Shown one piece after another: positions 35,852 to 44,749 of a stretch of 64,000 bases of DNA (the stretch's first letter is position 1; each line of letters begins with the position of its first letter). Location of the stretch: assembly GCF_006094435.1 (NCBI RefSeq), contig NZ_CP034783.1:2879001-2943000 (forward strand). Reading direction: 5' to 3'. The notes beneath the pieces are model-generated. The model did no database searches. It saw nothing but the letters and a program-made list of their open reading frames with translations, and was not told the origin of the DNA. The stretch is from Pseudomonas sp. MPC6. Its GTDB lineage: Bacteria > Pseudomonadota > Gammaproteobacteria > Pseudomonadales > Pseudomonadaceae. The translations under genes and the position numbers were made by a program.

Positions 35852-36423
35852 AATTAAGCCCCTTGACCATTTGGTGATCTTTCAAAGTTGATTCGCTAAT
35901 ACAGGTAGCCCATCGGTTAGTTGATCCCTGGCACCGAAACCAGGACGTCAGCGGTCGACCGACAAAAATGACGGGGTCCGCGTCTGTTGCATGTAGTCGT
36001 GTTGAATAACTGCTACGCAATTGCGTCACAACGAAGAGAAGCAGCGAGAACCTTCAGGCCACTGCCGACGTTTTCAGGGTCGGCCACAAGCTTCATGAGG
36101 ATTGATCGCCAGCGCTTCTCGCCCTTGTACTGGACGTTCAGGCCAGGTCAGCTTCTTCAATCTGCCTTGTGGGCAGCGTGTATCCGGGAAAAACAGCTCG
36201 GCGGTCAGACGAGCTTGCTCAAACGTGTTGCCTGTACTCCCGATCGGGGAGACATCTGCATCATGCAAGGGCAAATCGGAGGCGTCAACGGTTTTGTAGT
36301 GAATATTTTTGCTCACTACATATTGTCGGACAAAGTGGTTTTGGAATTAGAAAAATCAGTGTGGCGGGCGTTTGGAGGAGGGGGCGTCGCTGGAATCGCC
36401 GGGATCGCAGCCTTCGGCAGCGC
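35852..36423. other. 572-bp gap of lower GC without a convincing gene
   Basis: Base composition is more AT-rich than the surroundings, especially 36290-36360. Short frames exist: on the minus strand 36074-36316 (80 residues, beginning MSKNIHYKTVDASDLPLHD) and, in another frame just beyond, a 27-codon stretch MKLVADPENVGSGLKVLAAS. Together they could be pieces of a decayed foreign gene. I cannot match them to a family. The right end is a REP element. Confidence 0.35.
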
Positions 36424-36461
36424 CTACGAGACCGGTGCAGGCGTTGCCGAAGGTTGCGATT
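36403..36461. repeat. REPIN, family C (GATCGCAGCC type)
   Basis: GATCGCAGCCTTCGGCAGC and an imperfect inverted copy (GTTGCCGAAGGTTGCGAT) flank a short loop. The same family occurs at 39131. The element encodes the last residues and stop codon of the GNAT gene that ends at 36424. Confidence 0.82.
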
Positions 36462-36945
36462 TTTCAAAGCGGTAAAAGGTACAAGGGTAACCACCCACCG
36501 GCCGCTGATGCACCGTGAACTCACCGCCCGCGAGATCGGGCATCACCTTGGCCCAGAACTGCCGTGCCGGCTGGTTTGCGTCGATGTGGAAAATCTGCCA
36601 TTGACCGGGGAATTGGTGCAAGAGGGTGGAAACGACAAATTTCGCGACGCCTTGGCCACGAAAACGTCGGCTGACAAAAAGGTAGCCGATGTTGCAGTGG
36701 GCGCCGGGTAGATGGACGACATCATCCACGGTCACGAAACCGGCCAACTCGTCGTCAACCTTGATCAGGAATGGCCGGGTCGCGGGATTGCGCCAGTAAT
36801 CCAGTAGGGGCTGGATGTCGAAGAAGCCGTGCCCGCCGAGCTTCAGCGGCAGCCACTCGCTGAAATCATGCAGGTAGAACTGCATCAGGTTTTCAATCGT
36901 TTCCAGTTCGTCGCGTCGGGCGGCGTGCAGTTCTATTGAAAACAT
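36424..36945 (-). CDS. GNAT-family N-acetyltransferase
   Basis: A 173-residue acetyltransferase. The acetyl-CoA loop is VSRRFRGQGVAKFVV (Q/RxxGxA type, about residues 106-120), after LAGFVTVDDVVHL on beta 4. Likely cytosolic; substrate unknown. The ATG at 36943-36945 (MFSIELHAARRDE) gives a normal GNAT start. The natural end appears to be TFYRFEK; the following SQPSATPAPVS tail and the TAG stop come from the family-C REP element. Confidence 0.85.
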   Translation of the reverse strand: MFSIELHAARRDELETIENLMQFYLHDFSEWLPLKLGGHGFFDIQPLLDYWRNPATRPFLIKVDDELAGFVTVDDVVHLPGAHCNIGYLFVSRRFRGQGVAKFVVSTLLHQFPGQWQIFHIDANQPARQFWAKVMPDLAGGEFTVHQRPVGGYPCTFYRFEKSQPSATPAPVS

Positions 36946-37007
36946 GGGACGTGGCTCCTGATCCGCTGATGCAAGCCTGATACTGGGCAAGCATAGATCG
37001 AGCTTTT

Positions 37008-37052
37008 GGGACGGCTTCGCCGTCCAGCGGGAGCAAGCTCCCTCGCCACAGG
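37008..37052. repeat. Single REP, GTGGCGAGGGAGCTTGCTCCC subtype
   Basis: Inverse copy of a common fluorescens REP (read on the minus strand) followed by GGACGGCGAAGCCGTCC, lying between the topB stop and the GNAT start. Confidence 0.75.
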
Positions 37053-37066
37053 ACTGTGCGTGGCCC

Positions 37067-39016
37067 TCAAGCCTTGCTCGCCGGTTTCGCCGTGCGTCTG
37101 GTGCCTGTCGACGGCTTGCGCTTGGCGGGTTTGCGTTGGTTTTTCCACGGCGTGGCGCCACGTCCGGCCGGGCTTGCCGGCCCGCTGATGGTCAGGTTCA
37201 GGCCGGCGCAGCGGGCGACTTGCTTGCTCATCCAGGCGGCCTGTTTGGTGACGAATTCTTCCAGGCTCATTTCACCGCTCTGCACCATGTCCAGCGCCTG
37301 TTCCCAGATCGCCGTGGTCCCGGGATCGGCGATGGCGCGCGGCACGGCATCGATCAGGCTGAACGCGGCCGGGGTCGCGGCGAGGGCCTTGCCGTGCTTG
37401 ATCAGGTAACCGCGGTCGAGCAAACCCTGGATGATCGAGGCCCGGGTCGCTTCGGTACCGATGCCGGTAGTGTCCTTGAGCTTTTGCTTGAGCTGCGGAT
37501 CTTCCACCAGTTTGGCGACGTTCTTCATCGCCTTGATCAGGTCGCCTTCGGTAAACGGCTTGGGCGGTTGCGTCCAGAGGTCCTTGAGCTTCACCTCGGC
37601 CACGGCGCAATCGCGCCCTTCGGCCAAGGCCGGCAGGGTTTGCGGCACCGGCGCTTCGCGGCCCTTGGCCGGGGCAAGGGCCTCGGGCAGGGCGCGTTTC
37701 CAACCGGGCTCGACAATCTGCTTGCCCACGGCACGCAGGGCCTCGCCGGCACAGTCGAAGTCGGCCTGGGTGCGGTCGTATTCGTGGTTGGGCAGAAACT
37801 GCGCCAGATAACGCGCGCGAATCAGCGTGTAGACCGCCCGCTGCTTGCCCACCAGTCGCTCGAGGTTCTTTGCCGCGGCGGTGGGAATGATGCCGTGGTG
37901 AGCGCTGACCTTGGCATCGTTCCAGGCCCGTGAGCGCCGCTGAGGCTGCAGGTGATCGTTCAAGGCGTTCAGCGCCGGGTCGGCCTGCCTCAGCGCTGCC
38001 AGGATGCCTGGCGCTTCGCTGTGCTGGCTCAGTGGCAGGTAGCCGCAGTCGCTGCGCGGGTAGGTGATGACCTTGTGGGTTTCGTAGAGCGCCTGGGCGA
38101 TATCGAGGGTTTCCTGGGCGCCCAGGCCCAGCTTCTTCGAGCAGACCTCCTGCAAGGTACCCAGGTCGAACGGCAGGGGCGCCACTTCGCGCATCCGCTC
38201 GGTACGCAGCTTGATCACCCGCGCGCTCGCCGCGCTGCTCATCGCCGCCGCCGCTTGCTGTGCCAGCGCCTGGTTCAGGCAGCGGTCCTGATCGTCGCAC
38301 GCGTCGGAGGCCGCCCGCCATTGCGCGGTAAACGCGGTGCCGTCGTGCAGCAGCTGCACGTCGATGGCCCAATAAGCGACCGGGACGAAGTCGGCAATGC
38401 TGCGGTCACGATCCACCACCAGGCGCAGGGTCGGCGTCTGCACCCGGCCGACCGGCAAGACCCCCTGATAACCGGATTGACGCCCCAACAGTGTGAACAG
38501 TCGACTCATGTTCATCCCGATCAACCAGTCGGCCCGTGAGCGACCCAGTGCCGAATGATAAAGACTGAAGGTCTCGGCCCCGGGCTTGAGCGCCGCCAGC
38601 GCCTTGCGGATCGACGCATCGTCCAGCGCCGACAGCCAAAGCCGCCGGATCGGCCCGCGATAACGACAATGCTCCACCAGTTCCCGGGCGATCATCTCGC
38701 CCTCACGGTCGGCGTCGGTGGCAATCACCAGTTCGGTGGCCTCGCCAAGCAAGCGTTTGACGGCCTTGTACTGACTGGCGGTACGGGGCTTGACGGTCAT
38801 CTTCCACTTCTCTGGAATGATCGGCAGGTCCGCCAGTACCCAGCGTTTGTAACGGGCGTCGTAGGCGTCCGGCGGCGCGGTTTCCAGCAGATGGCCGATG
38901 CACCAGGTCACCGTGACGTTCGTTCCCAGCCAACAGCCGTCGCCGCGACGCCTGGCGCCGAGCACGGCCGCGATGTCTTTGGCCTGGGAAGGTTTTTCAC
39001 AGAGATACAGCTGCAT
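37067..39016 (-). CDS. topB: DNA topoisomerase III
   Basis: A 649-residue type IA topoisomerase. TOPRIM motifs are LYLCEKPSQAKDIAAVLG (residues 3-20; catalytic Glu) and VIATDADREGEMIARELV (about 98-115; DxD). The active-site Tyr is in HKVITYPRSDCGYLP (about residue 316). The basic C-terminal tail (KNQRKPAKRKPSTGTRR) binds DNA; there are no zinc-finger cysteines. It decatenates replication and recombination intermediates. The ATG at 39014-39016 matches the family start; a GTG two codons earlier is possible. Confidence 0.95.
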   Translation of the reverse strand: MQLYLCEKPSQAKDIAAVLGARRRGDGCWLGTNVTVTWCIGHLLETAPPDAYDARYKRWVLADLPIIPEKWKMTVKPRTASQYKAVKRLLGEATELVIATDADREGEMIARELVEHCRYRGPIRRLWLSALDDASIRKALAALKPGAETFSLYHSALGRSRADWLIGMNMSRLFTLLGRQSGYQGVLPVGRVQTPTLRLVVDRDRSIADFVPVAYWAIDVQLLHDGTAFTAQWRAASDACDDQDRCLNQALAQQAAAAMSSAASARVIKLRTERMREVAPLPFDLGTLQEVCSKKLGLGAQETLDIAQALYETHKVITYPRSDCGYLPLSQHSEAPGILAALRQADPALNALNDHLQPQRRSRAWNDAKVSAHHGIIPTAAAKNLERLVGKQRAVYTLIRARYLAQFLPNHEYDRTQADFDCAGEALRAVGKQIVEPGWKRALPEALAPAKGREAPVPQTLPALAEGRDCAVAEVKLKDLWTQPPKPFTEGDLIKAMKNVAKLVEDPQLKQKLKDTTGIGTEATRASIIQGLLDRGYLIKHGKALAATPAAFSLIDAVPRAIADPGTTAIWEQALDMVQSGEMSLEEFVTKQAAWMSKQVARCAGLNLTISGPASPAGRGATPWKNQRKPAKRKPSTGTRRTAKPASKA

Positions 39017-39341
39017 GGCCACCGTCGTCGATCAGTGTTCGAGAGGTGCACAGAATGGCGGGTGACGAGCGCCAGGGCAATCATTATCTGTATGGATGTA
39101 CAGCAAAAGGTTGCTCGCGGCGCATGAAACAGATCGCGGCCTGCGGTAACTCCGGTAGGCGCTGCCGCAGGCTGCGATCTTTTGATCGTGTGGCCAAGGT
39201 GCTTGCCCCGTTCGGCTGTGAATCAGCCGCCATGGCGCAACATGAGGTATACCTGTTACATCACGGTGGCAGGCCTTGAGGTGGCGTTCCCACAAGCCCC
39301 CTCGCCACAGCAATGCAGCTTCCCATGATCAGGAGAGAGTG
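39017..39341. other. 325-bp gap with REP remnants
   Basis: Contains the family-C REPIN at 39131 and a degenerate single REP at 39285-39310. The remaining sequence holds divergent promoter regions of topB and the DUF427 gene. No coding frame stands out. Confidence 0.5.
39131..39180. repeat. REPIN, family C
   Basis: AGATCGCGGCCTGCGG and its near-inverse CCGCAGGCTGCGATCT flank TAACTCCGGTAGGCGCTG, forming an almost continuous hairpin. Confidence 0.85.
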
Positions 39342-39710
39342 ATGAAAAGCGCCGGTCCCAGTCCTGTCATCACCATTGCAGAACAGCCAGGCTGCCTCCT
39401 GGTGAAGTTTCACGGTATTCAAGTGGCCGCGTCCGCACGAGCGCTGGTGCTGCTGGAGGCCAATTATCCTCCGGTGTACTACGTCCCCCGGGAGGACATC
39501 GACGAAAAATATTTCGCCCGCACCGACCACACCAGCTATTGCCCCTACAAGGGCGACGCCAACTATTTCAGTCTGCAGATCCCTGGGCATGAAGGCGCCA
39601 ATGCGGTGTGGAGCTATGAAAACCCCAAAGTGTCGGTCGAGCAGATTCGCGACTACGTGGCCTTTTATCCCGATCAAGTGACGTTCGAGATTCTGAAAGA
39701 CGTCGAGTGA
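39342..39710 (+). CDS. DUF427 family protein
   Basis: A 122-residue cytosolic protein with DUF427 motifs: VKFHGIQVAASARALVLLEA, PPVYYVPREDI, the THTSYCPYKGDANYF-like segment (here DHTSYCPYKGDANYF) and VAFYPDQV. The fold is a small beta-barrel; the biochemical role is unknown. AGGAGAG just upstream fixes the ATG at 39342. Confidence 0.9.
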   Translation: MKSAGPSPVITIAEQPGCLLVKFHGIQVAASARALVLLEANYPPVYYVPREDIDEKYFARTDHTSYCPYKGDANYFSLQIPGHEGANAVWSYENPKVSVEQIRDYVAFYPDQVTFEILKDVE

Positions 39711-39760
39711 TGGCCGCGTCCAGGACATGAACGCCCCGTATAGGCGTAATGCCGTTCATT

Positions 39761-39859
39761 GCAGGAGCGAGCTTGCTCGCGATGGTCGTTAACGATTACG
39801 CGTGTTGACTGGTTAAACGCGGTGCTCTTGAGTCCATCGCGAGCAAGCTTGCTCCTACA
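39761..39859. repeat. REPIN, family B
   Basis: GCAGGAGCGAGCTTGCTCGC and inverted copy; interior nearly the same as the REPIN at 16769. Ends immediately before the lldD stop region. Confidence 0.88.
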
Positions 39860-39860
39860 C

Positions 39861-41003
39861 TCATCGAACAGCATCCACCAGCGTGGACTCATCAATCTGA
39901 CCAATTGACGTCACCCCGGTCAGGGTCATCGCCACGCGCATCTCCTTGGCAAAGATAGCCAGCATATTCTCCACCCCGCGTTGACCGTCGACAGCCAGCG
40001 CATAGGCCATCGAGCGCCCCAGCATGACGCCTTTGGCTCCCAGCGCCAGCATCCGGACGACATCCAGGCCCGAGCGGATCCCGGAGTCGACCAGCACCGT
40101 CAGGTCATTGCCGATGGCCTGCATGATCGGCGGCAAGGCCCGGGTCGTGGAAAGCACGCCGTCCAGCTGTCGCCCACCGTGGTTCGACACGACGATGCCA
40201 TCGGCGCCAAAGCTGACCGCGTCCCTGGCATCCTGGGGGTCGAGAATGCCTTTGATGATCATCGGGCCTTTCCAGAATTCACGAATCCATTCCAGGTCGC
40301 TCCAGCTGATCGAAGGGTCGAAGTTGTTGGCCAGCCAACCCATGTAGTCTTCGAGCGTGACCGCCTTGCCCAGGTACTTCGACACATTCCCCAGGTCGTG
40401 GGGACGGCCCATGACGCCGACATCGAAGGCCCAGGCGGGGCGGGTCATGGCCTGGAAAATTCGCCGCGAGGCGGCAAAAGGCCCGGACATGCCCGAGTGT
40501 GCGTCCCGGTAGCGGGCACCGGGCGTGGGCATATCCACGGTAAACACCAGGTTCTGCACCCCGGCGGCCCTGGCACGCTCCAACGCGTTTCTCATGAAGC
40601 CCCGGTCTTTCAATACATACAGCTGAAACCAGAGGGGTTGTTGGCTTTGACTCGAGACTTCCTCGATCGAACACACCGATACCGTCGACAGGCACAGCGG
40701 GATGCCTTTGTTTTGCGCGGCTTTTGCGGCCTGCACTTCACCCCGACGGGCGAACATGCCCGTCAGGCCGACCGGCGCCAGAATGATCGGCATTGCCAGC
40801 GGTTGGTCGAAGAGGGTGGTTTCAAGGCTCAGGGTTTCGACGTTTTTCAGAATGCGCTGACGCAGGCTGATGTCGGCCAGGTCGGCGCTGTTGGCCCGCA
40901 GCGTATGCTCCGCATAAGCGCCGCCATCGATGTAGTCGAATAAAAAACGCGGGAGTTTGCGGCGGGCTGCCTCACGATAGTCGGATGCGGATGAAATGAT
41001 CAT
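39861..41003 (-). CDS. lldD: L-lactate dehydrogenase (cytochrome, FMN-dependent)
   Basis: A 380-residue FMN enzyme aligned along its length with E. coli Lld[70 protein letters not shown] and the active site [13 protein letters not shown] (His and Arg). It oxidises L-lactate to pyruvate at the inner face of the membrane, passing electrons to the respiratory chain. No lldP or lldR is adjacent. The upstream MHS transporter is separated by a terminator, so it is its own unit. A GMC oxidoreductase two genes away suggests a small catabolic neighbourhood only. Confidence 0.94.
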   Translation of the reverse strand: MIISSASDYREAARRKLPRFLFDYIDGGAYAEHTLRANSADLADISLRQRILKNVETLSLETTLFDQPLAMPIILAPVGLTGMFARRGEVQAAKAAQNKGIPLCLSTVSVCSIEEVSSQSQQPLWFQLYVLKDRGFMRNALERARAAGVQNLVFTVDMPTPGARYRDAHSGMSGPFAASRRIFQAMTRPAWAFDVGVMGRPHDLGNVSKYLGKAVTLEDYMGWLANNFDPSISWSDLEWIREFWKGPMIIKGILDPQDARDAVSFGADGIVVSNHGGRQLDGVLSTTRALPPIMQAIGNDLTVLVDSGIRSGLDVVRMLALGAKGVMLGRSMAYALAVDGQRGVENMLAIFAKEMRVAMTLTGVTSIGQIDESTLVDAVR

Positions 41004-41060
41004 GGTGCCTCGGTCTGGAGAGTGGCGGGGCGATGGATGCGTCGAGCGATCAGATTAACG

Positions 41061-41092
41061 AAAACGCCCCGGGTTGCGGGGCGTTTTTTTTT
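41061..41092 (-). terminator. Rho-independent terminator after the MHS transporter gene
   Basis: AACGCCCCG pairs with CGGGGCGTT around GGTTG. A long T run lies on the plus side and TTTTC on the minus side; since only minus-strand genes flank it, it should end the transporter transcript, 11 nt past its stop. Confidence 0.85.
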
Positions 41093-41102
41093 GCACTGGC
41101 TG

Positions 41103-42725
41103 TCAGTTGGTGTCCAGATCCACGTTCTTGGTCTCGCGCAGGCAGATCAGCCCCACCACCAGGCTCACCCCGGTAATTACCACCGGGTACCACAGCCCGT
41201 AAAAGATGTCCCCGGTGTACACCACCAGGGCAAACGACACGGTCGGCAGGAAACCGCCGAACCAGCCGTTGCCGATGTGGTAGGGCAGGGACATCGAGGT
41301 GTAGCGGATGCGGGTCGGGAACAGTTCGACCATCAGCGCCGCCAGCGGGCCATAGCACATGGCGGAAATGATGATCAGCACCACCATCAGCGCCACGATC
41401 ATGGACTTGTTGACCTGTTGCGTATCGGCTTGTGACGGATACCCCGCCAATGTCACCGCGCCACGCAGGGCCGCTTCATCGTAACCGTCGATTTTCACAT
41501 CACCGACGCTGACCTGCACGCCGCTGCCGGCCGGGGCCGCTGCGCTGGAGTAGGGCAGGCCCTGTTTGACCAGGAACGTCTTGACCTTGTCGCACGGGCT
41601 GTCGAATTTCGCCTTGCCCACCGGGTCGAACTGGAAGGTGCAGGTGGCCGGGTCGGCCAGCACGGTGATCGGTGCCTGGCGGCTGGCCTGGTCGATGGCC
41701 GGGTTGGCGTAGTGGGCGATGGACTTGAAGATCGGGAAGTACAGCGCGGTGGCCAGCAGCAGGCCGATCATCAGTACCGGTTTGCGTCCGACCTTGTCCG
41801 ACAGCCAGCCGAAAAAGATGAAGAACGGCGCGCCGATGATCACGCTGACGATCAGCAGGCTATTGGCCAGGGCCGGGTCCATTTTCAGGAACTGTGTGAG
41901 GAAGAACAGCACGTAGAACTGCGCCGCGTAGAAGGTCACCGCTTGCCCGGCGTTGATGCTGAACAGGGCGATCAGGACGACTTTGAGGTTTTCCCATTTG
42001 CCGAAGGAGTCGCGCAGCGGCGACTTGCAGAGTTTGCCTTCCTCTTTCATTTTCACGAAGGCCGGCGACTCGTGCAGGCTCATGCGAATCCAGGTCGAGA
42101 TGCCCAGCAGGATGATCGAAAACAGAAACGGAATGCGCCAGCCCCAGACTTCGAACTGATCCCCGGTGAAGTAGCGGCAGGCCAGGACCACCAGCAGTGA
42201 CAGCAGCAAGCCGAGGGTTGCAGTGGACTGAATCCAGCTGGTGTGGAACCCGCGTTTGCCCATCGGCGCGTGTTCCGCGACGTAAGTGGCGGCGCCGCCG
42301 TATTCACCGCCCAGGGCCAGGCCCTGAAGCATGCGCAGCACCACCAGAATGATCGGCGCCGCGATGCCGATGCTGGCGTAGGTCGGCAGCAGCCCGACGC
42401 AGAAGGTCGCCACGCCCATGAGAATGATGGTGGCGAGGAAGGTGTATTTACGCCCGATCATATCCCCAAGCCGGCCGAACACCAGTGCACCGAAGGGCCG
42501 CACGATGAAGCCGGCGGCGAACGCCATGAGCGCAAAGATGAAGGCGGTGGTGTCGTTGACCCCGGCGAAAAACTGTTTGCTGATGACCGCCGCGAGGGCG
42601 CCGTAGAGGAAAAAGTCGTACCACTCGAACACCGTCCCGAGCGATGAAGCGAAGATGACTTTCTGGGTCTCGCGGCTGGTCCCCGCACTGCGTACGGCTT
42701 CCAGTGGCTGAACATGTTCTGACAT
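41103..42725 (-). CDS. MFS transporter, metabolite:H+ symporter (MHS) family, with large periplasmic insertion
   Basis: A 540-residue carrier. MHS features: SSLGTVFEWYDFFLYGAL (residues about 25-42), FIVRPFGALVFGRLGDMIGRKYTF (loop 2-3 signature) and RMLQGLALGGEYGGAATYVAEHAP. Typical members have 430-450 residues; the extra comes from about 90 residues between helices 8 and 9 (from HYANPAIDQASRQAP to SQADTQQVNKS), containing two cysteines in CTFQF and SPCDKV that could pair. The ATG at 42723-42725 has GAGGGA upstream. It follows a GMC oxidoreductase gene after a REPIN, so it may import that enzyme's substrate or a related acid. Confidence 0.88.
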   Translation of the reverse strand: MSEHVQPLEAVRSAGTSRETQKVIFASSLGTVFEWYDFFLYGALAAVISKQFFAGVNDTTAFIFALMAFAAGFIVRPFGALVFGRLGDMIGRKYTFLATIILMGVATFCVGLLPTYASIGIAAPIILVVLRMLQGLALGGEYGGAATYVAEHAPMGKRGFHTSWIQSTATLGLLLSLLVVLACRYFTGDQFEVWGWRIPFLFSIILLGISTWIRMSLHESPAFVKMKEEGKLCKSPLRDSFGKWENLKVVLIALFSINAGQAVTFYAAQFYVLFFLTQFLKMDPALANSLLIVSVIIGAPFFIFFGWLSDKVGRKPVLMIGLLLATALYFPIFKSIAHYANPAIDQASRQAPITVLADPATCTFQFDPVGKAKFDSPCDKVKTFLVKQGLPYSSAAAPAGSGVQVSVGDVKIDGYDEAALRGAVTLAGYPSQADTQQVNKSMIVALMVVLIIISAMCYGPLAALMVELFPTRIRYTSMSLPYHIGNGWFGGFLPTVSFALVVYTGDIFYGLWYPVVITGVSLVVGLICLRETKNVDLDTN

Positions 42726-42861
42726 TTCGTATCCCTCACAGTGATTGTTTTTGTTGTTCCACTGTCGGCACCGGCCTTGTGGGCCTGGTGCCGCTACTGT
42801 CGATGTATCGGATGTAATCGTCCTGCAGGTGTTCAGGTTGTTTGTGCCCTCCACACAACCC

Positions 42862-42952
42862 CTGTAGGAGCTGGCTTGCCAGCGAAGGCGGTGTGTCAGC
42901 CGATATATGTATCGGCCGATAGACCGCTTTCGCTGGCAAGCCAGCTCCTACA
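42862..42952. repeat. REPIN, family A
   Basis: CTGTAGGAGCTGGCTTGCCA and inverted copy between the GMC oxidoreductase and the MHS transporter, both on the minus strand, so it would lie in any shared transcript. Confidence 0.9.
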
Positions 42953-42969
42953 TTGATCGCGTACGTGGT

Positions 42970-44616
42970 TCAGGCATTCGTGACCCGTTCCATGGGTGAG
43001 GTCAGGCTCCTTGTCGAGGGGTTGAGGATGAGCTGGGCGGCTTTTTCGCCAATCATCAGCGTCGGCGAGCAGGTGTTGCCCGAGGTGATGCGCGGCATGA
43101 TCGAGGCATCCGCGATGCGCAGGCCGCGGATGCCATGAACCCGCAGCTCGGCGTCGACCACAGCGTCCGCGTCATTGCCCATGCGGCAGGTGCCGACCGG
43201 ATGGAAAATCGTGGTGCCGATTCGCGCGGCGGCTTCGTGCAACTCTGCTTCGCTTTGCAAGCTGTCGCCGGGCAGGTATTCGACCGGTTTGAACGCTTGC
43301 AGGGCCGGAGCCGAGACGATGCGCCGGGTCAGGCGAATGGCGTCGGCCGCGACCCGCAAATCTTCTGGGTGGCTTAGATAATTGGGCTGAATCAGCGGTG
43401 CTTGCTGCGGGTCGGCAGAGCGAATCTCTATGCGCCCCCGGCTTTGCGGGCGCAGATCGCAGACCGATGCGGTGAACGCGGGGAACGCGTGCAACGGTTC
43501 GCCGAAGCGTTCCAGGGACAGCGGCTGCACATGGTATTCAAGATTGGCCGAGGTCTGCTCCGGCCCCGACCGGGCAAACGCGCCGAGTTGGCTGGGCGCC
43601 ATGGACAGCGGGCCGCTGCGGTCATACAGGTAACGCAGGCCCATGCCCATCTTGCCCCACAGGCTGCCGGCAATCTGGTTCAGGGTGCGGGCGTTCTGCA
43701 GTTTGTAGATCATCCGCAGTTGCAGGTGATCCTGCAGGTTGCCGCCGACCCCGGGCAGCTCACGGGCGACGCCGATGCCCAGACGTTGCAGCAGCGGGCG
43801 CGGGCCGATCCCGGAGCGCTGGAGGATGCTCGGTGAACCGACGGAACCGGCGCACAGCACGATCTCCTGGCGCGCCTTGAAGGTTCTCGCCTGGCCTTGC
43901 CAGCGCGTACTGATTGCAGAGGCGCGGCCATTCTCCAGCAGCACACGGTCGACTTCGACACCGGTCAACAGGGTGAAATTGGGACGGTTGCGAATCGGTT
44001 TGAGAAAGGCTTTGGCCGCATTCCAGCGGACCCCGGCCTTCTGATTGACCTGGAAGTAGCCACAGCCTTCGTTGTCGCCCTGGTTGAAGTCTTCGATGCT
44101 GGCGATGCCGCTTTGCCCGGCTGCCTGTTGGAAGGCATCCAGAATCGGCCACGACAGCCGTTGACGCTCGATCCGCCATTCGCCGCAGGCGCCGTGAAAC
44201 TGCGAGTCGCCGGCAAAGTGGTTTTCGCTTTTCTTGAACAGCGGCAACACTTCGTTCCAGCTCCAGCCGGGATTGCCGTCGGCGGCCCAGCCATCGTAGT
44301 CGCCGGCCTGGCCGCGCATGTAGATCATGCCGTTGATCGAGGAGCAGCCACCGAGCACCTTGCCCCGCGGGTAGCTCAGGGTGCGACCTTGCAGTCCGGG
44401 CTGCGCTTCGGTCTTGAAGCACCAGTCGGTACGCGGGTTGCCGATGCAGAACAGGTAACCCACGGGGATGTGAATCCACGCATAGTTGTCGCGACCGCCG
44501 GCTTCGAGCAGCAGCACTCGGTGTTGCGGGTTGGCCGACAGCCGATTCGCCAGCAAACAGCCGGCCGGCCCGGCACCGACCACGATGTAGTCGAATTCAT
44601 CAAGGGAAGTCTGCAT
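42970..44616 (-). CDS. GMC-family FAD-dependent oxidoreductase (choline/alcohol dehydrogenase type)
   Basis: A 548-residue flavoprotein. FAD-binding: FDYIVVGAGPAGCLLANRLS (residues 8-27) and LLLEAGG; GMC signature GGCSSINGMIYMRGQAGDYD (about 87-106) and the second signature GSVGSPSILQRSGIGP (about 256-271). The catalytic His is in TTIFHPVGTCRMG and the partner Asn/His in ITSGNTCSPTLMIGE. It oxidises an alcohol; choline or another hydroxyl compound cannot be decided. The ATG at 44614-44616 is preferred because AGAGG lies 6-7 nt upstream; an ATG 12 codons earlier has only a poor site. Divergent from a LysR regulator. Confidence 0.9.
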   Translation of the reverse strand: MQTSLDEFDYIVVGAGPAGCLLANRLSANPQHRVLLLEAGGRDNYAWIHIPVGYLFCIGNPRTDWCFKTEAQPGLQGRTLSYPRGKVLGGCSSINGMIYMRGQAGDYDGWAADGNPGWSWNEVLPLFKKSENHFAGDSQFHGACGEWRIERQRLSWPILDAFQQAAGQSGIASIEDFNQGDNEGCGYFQVNQKAGVRWNAAKAFLKPIRNRPNFTLLTGVEVDRVLLENGRASAISTRWQGQARTFKARQEIVLCAGSVGSPSILQRSGIGPRPLLQRLGIGVARELPGVGGNLQDHLQLRMIYKLQNARTLNQIAGSLWGKMGMGLRYLYDRSGPLSMAPSQLGAFARSGPEQTSANLEYHVQPLSLERFGEPLHAFPAFTASVCDLRPQSRGRIEIRSADPQQAPLIQPNYLSHPEDLRVAADAIRLTRRIVSAPALQAFKPVEYLPGDSLQSEAELHEAAARIGTTIFHPVGTCRMGNDADAVVDAELRVHGIRGLRIADASIMPRITSGNTCSPTLMIGEKAAQLILNPSTRSLTSPMERVTNA

Positions 44617-44749
44617 CCCTGACCTCTTAGTATTGTTCTTGTCGTCAGTCATCCTAGTTGTTAGCTTTCGTCAAAAGAATGTTAGTTTTTGCGCAGCCGC
44701 TGTGCGTTTTTAGACAGGGCCTGTCATAGCAAAGTCTCAAGGATGATTA

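Noticed and set aside
35987..36475. 162-codon plus-strand frame
   Set aside because: Runs into the REP element and has no ribosome site or family resemblance.
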